DNA from: Bacteroidia bacterium | Lineage (GTDB): Bacteria > Bacteroidota > Bacteroidia > SpSt-205 | Direction: 5' to 3' | NCBI GenBank assembly: GCA_025059535.1 | Contig: JANXCX010000011.1 | Coordinates: 62,001 to 126,000 of the forward strand | DNA length: 64,000 nucleotides | Shown: piece by piece, positions 60,725-64,000 of the stretch | Position numbering within the stretch: the first letter of the stretch is position 1 | Layout of the letters: each line of letters opens with the position of its first letter | The notes under the pieces: model-generated | Told to the model about the DNA's origin: nothing | Seen by the model: only the letters and a program-made list of their open reading frames with translations | The model's database searches: none | Position numbers and translations under genes: made by a program

Positions 60725-62340
60725 AGCGGAGCCAAGGGATAAGCGGCTTTGGCACGGGTTTTCCAGCGGGCATAGGCTTCGGGATGCTCCGCCTCCGAAA
60801 AGCGAAGCAGAAGATCCGCCCATAGCTCTAAGGGAAGGTTAGGTAGATTTTCCACTTGAAGAGCGTAGCGAAGGGCTTCATTCGGGCGTTTCTGCGCTAA
60901 AGCCAGAAGAAGGTTTAGCCATTCGGTATAAGGGCTTAGGGTTTGAGTCGGTAAAGGATAGACGGCTTCGGGTGCGCCGCCCGTGCGAAGGGTAAAAATC
61001 CGCCATATGTAGGCGCCTATAGGCGGGGGATACAGATTTTCAAGCTGCTGACGCGTGGAGGTGGAAAGCCGGCCTAGCTTCGCTTCGGCTAGAGCCATAT
61101 AATAGGCCAAAAGCTCTCGCAGGGGCGATTCCAGATCATCCACTAGCCTTTTAGCCCGCTGAAAGCTGCTTAGGGCTTCGCGCCAGAGATTTTGCTGGGC
61201 CTGTACGAGACCTACCCAGATGAGTAGGCGCCCTTGACCGGGGAAAAGTTCCTGCGCTCGCTCCACGGCCGCCGCTAAGGAATCGCCCCCCCCTTGCTGC
61301 CACAGGGCATAAAAGTACGATAGGTGATACGAAAGCTGGCTAGAGTCTAAGGCAATGGCTTGCTTCCACGCCCTGCCGGCGCTATCCCATCGCCCCCTAT
61401 GCCTCCAGTAATGGGCCGCCAATTCCCACCCTATGGCCATAGGATAGGCCCGCAAAAAGCTATCCAGCCGTTCCAAAAACTCCTCTTCCACGAAATAGGC
61501 CTGCTTAAGGAGTTTGTAGCGGACTTCTAGGGGTATGCTGGGGATGCTGAGAAGCTCCTCCCATACTTCCCTACCCCAAACGCTTTCAAAAACCTCTGGA
61601 TAGTCCAGCACGATCCCCCAAGCCACTTGATTAGCAGAGTCTATGCGCAAAAGCCGCTGTACAAAATCTACCATGCAATTCATATTCCGGCTAAGCTCAC
61701 ACAAGCGTGCGCCGGTTTCTAAGTAGATTTCGTGGTTAGGCCAGAGATTAGCCAATGTTTCGGCAATCGCTATGGCGCGCCCTATCTGTCCCGCCTCTAC
61801 AAACATGTGGATGCGACTCTGAAAAATCTCCTCATAATTTCCCGAAAGGTGCTGAAGCTTCTGGTAGAGCATATCGGCTTTGTCCAAATCGCCCTTTTCT
61901 TGGTAAAGCTGAGCTAGACGCAGAAGTACTTCGGGGTCGTTCGGCCAGAGGCTGTAAAGTTTCTCAAGTAGGGCGAGGGCTTCGGCCTCTTGGTGATTGA
62001 GCTGGAGGGCGCTGGCGTAGCCTAAGGCTAGCCAGAGCTCGTTTGGGGCTTCCTTGTAGGCCTTTTCGGCATGGGTGAGCATGCGCAAATAATCCCCCTG
62101 CACGTAGGCTATCCGCGCTAAGTAGTGGTGGATGCCAGCGCTATTCGGGCAGACCTCTGCCGCTTTGTAGAAGTATTCGGCGCTTTCTTCGTAGAGGCCC
62201 TGGCTAAAAAGTACGACGGCTCGGGTGAAAGGGGCGGCGGCCGCTTGCCACCGAAAGGTATCTACCTTAGGCGTCCGGCTAGACCGTTTCTGAGCCCAAC
62301 TAATTGTCAAAAGGCAAAGGCTAAGCGCTTTCCACCCCAT
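60706..62340 (-). CDS. exported tetratricopeptide repeat protein
   Basis: A 544-residue protein with signal peptide MGWKALSLCLLTISWAQ and TPR-like repeats (FTRAVVLFSQGLYEESAEYF, then AGIHHYLARIAYVQGDYLRM and LLRLAQLYQEKGDLDKADML). It probably acts as a periplasmic or outer-membrane-associated scaffold. The ATG at 62340 overlaps the nucleotidyltransferase gene by 20 bases. No partner is evident beyond the DUF4292 lipoprotein gene behind it. Confidence 0.85.
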   Translation of the reverse strand: MGWKALSLCLLTISWAQKRSSRTPKVDTFRWQAAAAPFTRAVVLFSQGLYEESAEYFYKAAEVCPNSAGIHHYLARIAYVQGDYLRMLTHAEKAYKEAPNELWLALGYASALQLNHQEAEALALLEKLYSLWPNDPEVLLRLAQLYQEKGDLDKADMLYQKLQHLSGNYEEIFQSRIHMFVEAGQIGRAIAIAETLANLWPNHEIYLETGARLCELSRNMNCMVDFVQRLLRIDSANQVAWGIVLDYPEVFESVWGREVWEELLSIPSIPLEVRYKLLKQAYFVEEEFLERLDSFLRAYPMAIGWELAAHYWRHRGRWDSAGRAWKQAIALDSSQLSYHLSYFYALWQQGGGDSLAAAVERAQELFPGQGRLLIWVGLVQAQQNLWREALSSFQRAKRLVDDLESPLRELLAYYMALAEAKLGRLSTSTRQQLENLYPPPIGAYIWRIFTLRTGGAPEAVYPLPTQTLSPYTEWLNLLLALAQKRPNEALRYALQVENLPNLPLELWADLLLRFSEAEHPEAYARWKTRAKAAYPLAPLWRLLP

Positions 62341-63322
62341 AGCGGCTATAATCCCCTAAGTCTATTTCGCCCACTGCCTGACGACAGCAGGCATGAGCCC
62401 CAATCAGGGAATTATGAAGGACCGAAGCCTCTACTACGGCGCCAGTGCGGCAGAGCGTGTGCGAAAGGATACTCCGATAAACCCTTGCCCCCGCTTCAAT
62501 GGCTACATAGGGGCCTATAACGCTGGCTTCTACTTCGGCGCCGGGAGCTATCCATACAGGTGGAAGAATGTGCGCCGAGGGCGGCGGCGAAGGCAGGGAA
62601 GTACCCCCCCGCTCCAGAAGGCGCGCCTGCGCTTGCAAAATAAGGAGGCGACTGCCACAATCCAGCCATTCCTCCACAGGAAGCGCTTGCAAACGCCTGC
62701 CTTCTTCGCAAAGCCGTTGCAGAGCATCCGTAAGCTGATACTCCCCTTTGACCCGAATATCGCGCTCAAAAAGATACTCTATGGCTGGCACGAGCCACTC
62801 CGCCTGCCGCAAGAAGTAAACCCCAATAATCGCCAGATTAGAAGGCGGATTAGGCGGTTTCTCTACCAGGCGGCCTATGTAGCCGTCGGGCGAAAGTTCT
62901 ACTACCCCATAGCTGCGCGGATCCGCCACTTCCTTTACCCAAAGCGCCCCATCAGCCTCTGGCCTAATATGGGCCGATGAAGTAAAAATGGTATCTGCAA
63001 AAAGAATTACGCAGGGGCCCTGCAGGTAATCCCGTGCCTGGTAGAGCGCATGCGCCGTCCCCAAGGGCACCGATTGGGTACAAAAAATCGCCTGACTCCC
63101 CCAGCGCTGGGCTAGCCTTTCCAAGAAGGCCCGATGATCGGCGCTTAGCTCACGCACTATAAACACCATGGCTTCTACGGGCTGGGCAAGCGCCCGACCC
63201 ACCTCTTCCACAAGCCATTCCACCACAGGCTTACCTAAAAGCGGAAAAAGGGGCTTAGGGGTGGTAAAGGTATGCGGCCGCAGCCGCTTCCCCTCCCCTG
63301 CCATCGGAATTATCAAACGCAT
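62321..63322 (-). CDS. sugar-phosphate nucleotidyltransferase with left-handed beta-helix tail
   Basis: A 333-residue NTP transferase. The nucleotide-binding start IIPMAGEGKRLRPHTFTTPKPL is canonical, as are GTAHALYQARDYL and LFADTIF (metal aspartate). The C-terminal region (about 250-333) has hexapeptide-like strands (PPVWIAPGAEVEASVIGPYV), as in RmlA/GlmU-type proteins. It makes an NDP-sugar, the sugar unknown. A TAATTTTG promoter lies 10 bases upstream, overlapping the plsY stop. Confidence 0.88.
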   Translation of the reverse strand: MRLIIPMAGEGKRLRPHTFTTPKPLFPLLGKPVVEWLVEEVGRALAQPVEAMVFIVRELSADHRAFLERLAQRWGSQAIFCTQSVPLGTAHALYQARDYLQGPCVILFADTIFTSSAHIRPEADGALWVKEVADPRSYGVVELSPDGYIGRLVEKPPNPPSNLAIIGVYFLRQAEWLVPAIEYLFERDIRVKGEYQLTDALQRLCEEGRRLQALPVEEWLDCGSRLLILQAQARLLERGGTSLPSPPPSAHILPPVWIAPGAEVEASVIGPYVAIEAGARVYRSILSHTLCRTGAVVEASVLHNSLIGAHACCRQAVGEIDLGDYSRYGVESA

Positions 63323-63332
63323 GGCCGTCTTT

Positions 63333-63340
63333 CAAAATTA
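63333..63340 (-). promoter_or_regulatory. TAnnTTTG promoter element overlapping the plsY stop codon
   Basis: TAATTTTG begins with the TAA stop of plsY (63338-63340) and ends 10 bases before the nucleotidyltransferase ATG. Confidence 0.6.
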
Positions 63341-63931
63341 AGAGCTTTTTTGCCCTATGCGCGGTTCTTTACCCGCTAAAAGGCGCGCTAGGTTTTGGCG
63401 ATGGGTATATAGTACGAGTCCAAGCCAGAGCCCCCCAGCCAGATAGCCTATAGGGCCGCCTTCCCCCACTACACCATGCCATAGGAGAAAGCTAGCCACG
63501 CCAGCAAGCGAGCTAACAGACACAATCCAACTTAGGGAAAGAAAGATCAGAAAAGTACCCGTAGCCGCCAGCGCGCTTAGCGGCTCAATGAGGAGCATTC
63601 CGCCGAGAAGCGTATTGATACCTTTACCGCCCCGAAAGCCCGCCCATATGGGATAGATATGGCCAAGTACCGCCGCCGTAGCTACTGCATAAAGGCCTGC
63701 TTCGGGCACCGCCCGCAGCTTAGCCAGCCCCACTGACACTAAGGCCTTCCCTATATCTACAACCTGCACAAGCACCCCAGCCCAAAATCCCAATACCCGA
63801 TAAACATTCGTGCTACCAATATTTCCGCTGCCGACTTTTCGGATATCCACGCCGTAAGCACGCGCCAGCCATAGCCCAGGCGTAAGCGAGCCCAGCAGAT
63901 ACGCCAGGCTAATCCATAGCGCTACTTCCAT
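63338..63931 (-). CDS. plsY: acyl-phosphate:glycerol-3-phosphate acyltransferase PlsY
   Basis: PlsY acylates glycerol-3-phosphate in the inner membrane, the first step of phospholipid synthesis. The 197-residue protein has five hydrophobic segments and the family motifs KVGSGNIGSTNVYRVLG, AAVLGHIYPIWAGFRGGKGI and a later THRQNLARLL. ATG 63931 is preceded 6 bases upstream by TATATTGG, one mismatch to the promoter consensus. The end of another minus-strand frame overlaps its first codons. Confidence 0.94.
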   Translation of the reverse strand: MEVALWISLAYLLGSLTPGLWLARAYGVDIRKVGSGNIGSTNVYRVLGFWAGVLVQVVDIGKALVSVGLAKLRAVPEAGLYAVATAAVLGHIYPIWAGFRGGKGINTLLGGMLLIEPLSALAATGTFLIFLSLSWIVSVSSLAGVASFLLWHGVVGEGGPIGYLAGGLWLGLVLYTHRQNLARLLAGKEPRIGQKSS

Positions 63932-64000
63932 GCGTTGCCAATATAAAAAGCCAGGTAGCCTGAGAGCCAGAAGCGGCGTTTGGGTTTGTCGTGAAGAGTC
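63922..64000 (-). CDS. C-terminal end of an unidentified protein (partial)
   Basis: From the window edge to a TAG at 63922-63924 the minus strand encodes about 25 residues ending RRFWLSGYLAFYIGNAWK. The aromatic, membrane-helix-like character suggests a real C-terminus, and the 10-base overlap with plsY matches the packing elsewhere. The remaining 3' flank, to position 64000, holds nothing else that I can identify. Confidence 0.35.
   Translation of the reverse strand, partial: TLHDKPKRRFWLSGYLAFYIGNAWK

Overview
The window looks like a chromosomal segment of a Bacteroidota bacterium with a compact, fairly GC-rich genome. The evidence is mutually consistent: a TAnnTTTG promoter element of the Bacteroidota type sits just upstream of many genes, SusC/TonB-type receptors carry an N-terminal CarboxypepD_reg domain, and a large secreted protein ends in a type IX secretion (T9SS) sorting domain. 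Several gene families are essentially restricted to the phylum (DUF4249, DUF4292, DUF3098, the BT_3928 DoxX-like family), and gene orders typical of the phylum are present (ftsX-DUF3098-uppP-truB-ribF, zapA-rny, fur-purA, TPR-ribH). I cannot name the genus. Nothing looks like a prophage, insertion sequence, CRISPR array or integrative element. Genes are packed almost without gaps, and no gene-free stretch exceeds 300 bases.

Layout. 1-1582: end of an unknown gene, a hypothetical and tgt. 1579-2622: a TPR-type lipoprotein. 2662-8679: acyl-CoA and amino-acid catabolism (BKACE enzyme, SDR, acyl-CoA ligase, an acyl-CoA dehydrogenase fused to an SCP2 domain, a cystathionine-type PLP enzyme). 8745-16297: a secreted protein, tatC, an M1 metallopeptidase, coiled-coil protein, ZapA-like, RNase Y and a DoxX-like protein. 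16294-23212 (minus): EGF-like lipoprotein, TonB receptor, MATE/ANKH-like transporter and a tandem double D-Ala-D-Ala ligase. 23277-25751: lon. 25790-30233 (minus): a probable leucine-degradation operon (both methylcrotonyl-CoA carboxylase subunits plus an enoyl-CoA hydratase). 30241-33197 (minus): a TonB receptor pseudogene. 33212-34349 (minus): an acidic-tailed exported protein and a thioredoxin-fold protein. 34384-40916: a solitary nuoB, a pseudouridine synthase, htpG, a GH3-beta-lactamase fusion and a DUF4249 lipoprotein. 40918-42929 (minus): purA, STAS and fur. 42976-45780: tRNA(CAT), an OsmC-family protein, an epimerase, thiS and thiO. 45748-46476 (minus): DUF4349 lipoprotein. 46517-51176: TPR protein, ribH, ftsX, DUF3098, uppP, truB and ribF. 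51209-59185: outer-membrane barrel, Omp85-like protein, glycine-rich T9SS cargo and recG. 59175-64000 (minus): mqnD, DUF4292, TPR protein, nucleotidyltransferase, plsY and the end of another gene.

The most striking regulatory pattern is that exact TAnnTTTG elements lie 3-10 bases from the start codon of many genes, and 7 bases from the 5' end of a tRNA. Because a tRNA transcript must begin at or before its mature 5' end, this spacing implies that many mRNAs here are leaderless or nearly so. The pattern also corrects several start codons, and together with signal peptides it decides those of the genes at 2622, 8745, 10953 and 46517. Six convergent gene pairs overlap or nearly touch, leaving no room for ordinary terminators.

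Other points worth attention: a tRNA-guanine transglycosylase without its usual zinc-binding cysteines, a lumazine synthase with a roughly 58-residue insert, a tRNA directly abutting the OsmC start codon, a promoter embedded in the last codons of fur, two divergent promoters one base apart at 34354-34370, and a TonB receptor with four inactivating lesions but an intact promoter. I found no clearly new multi-gene defence or mobile system. The novelty here is in gene architecture and expression signals.
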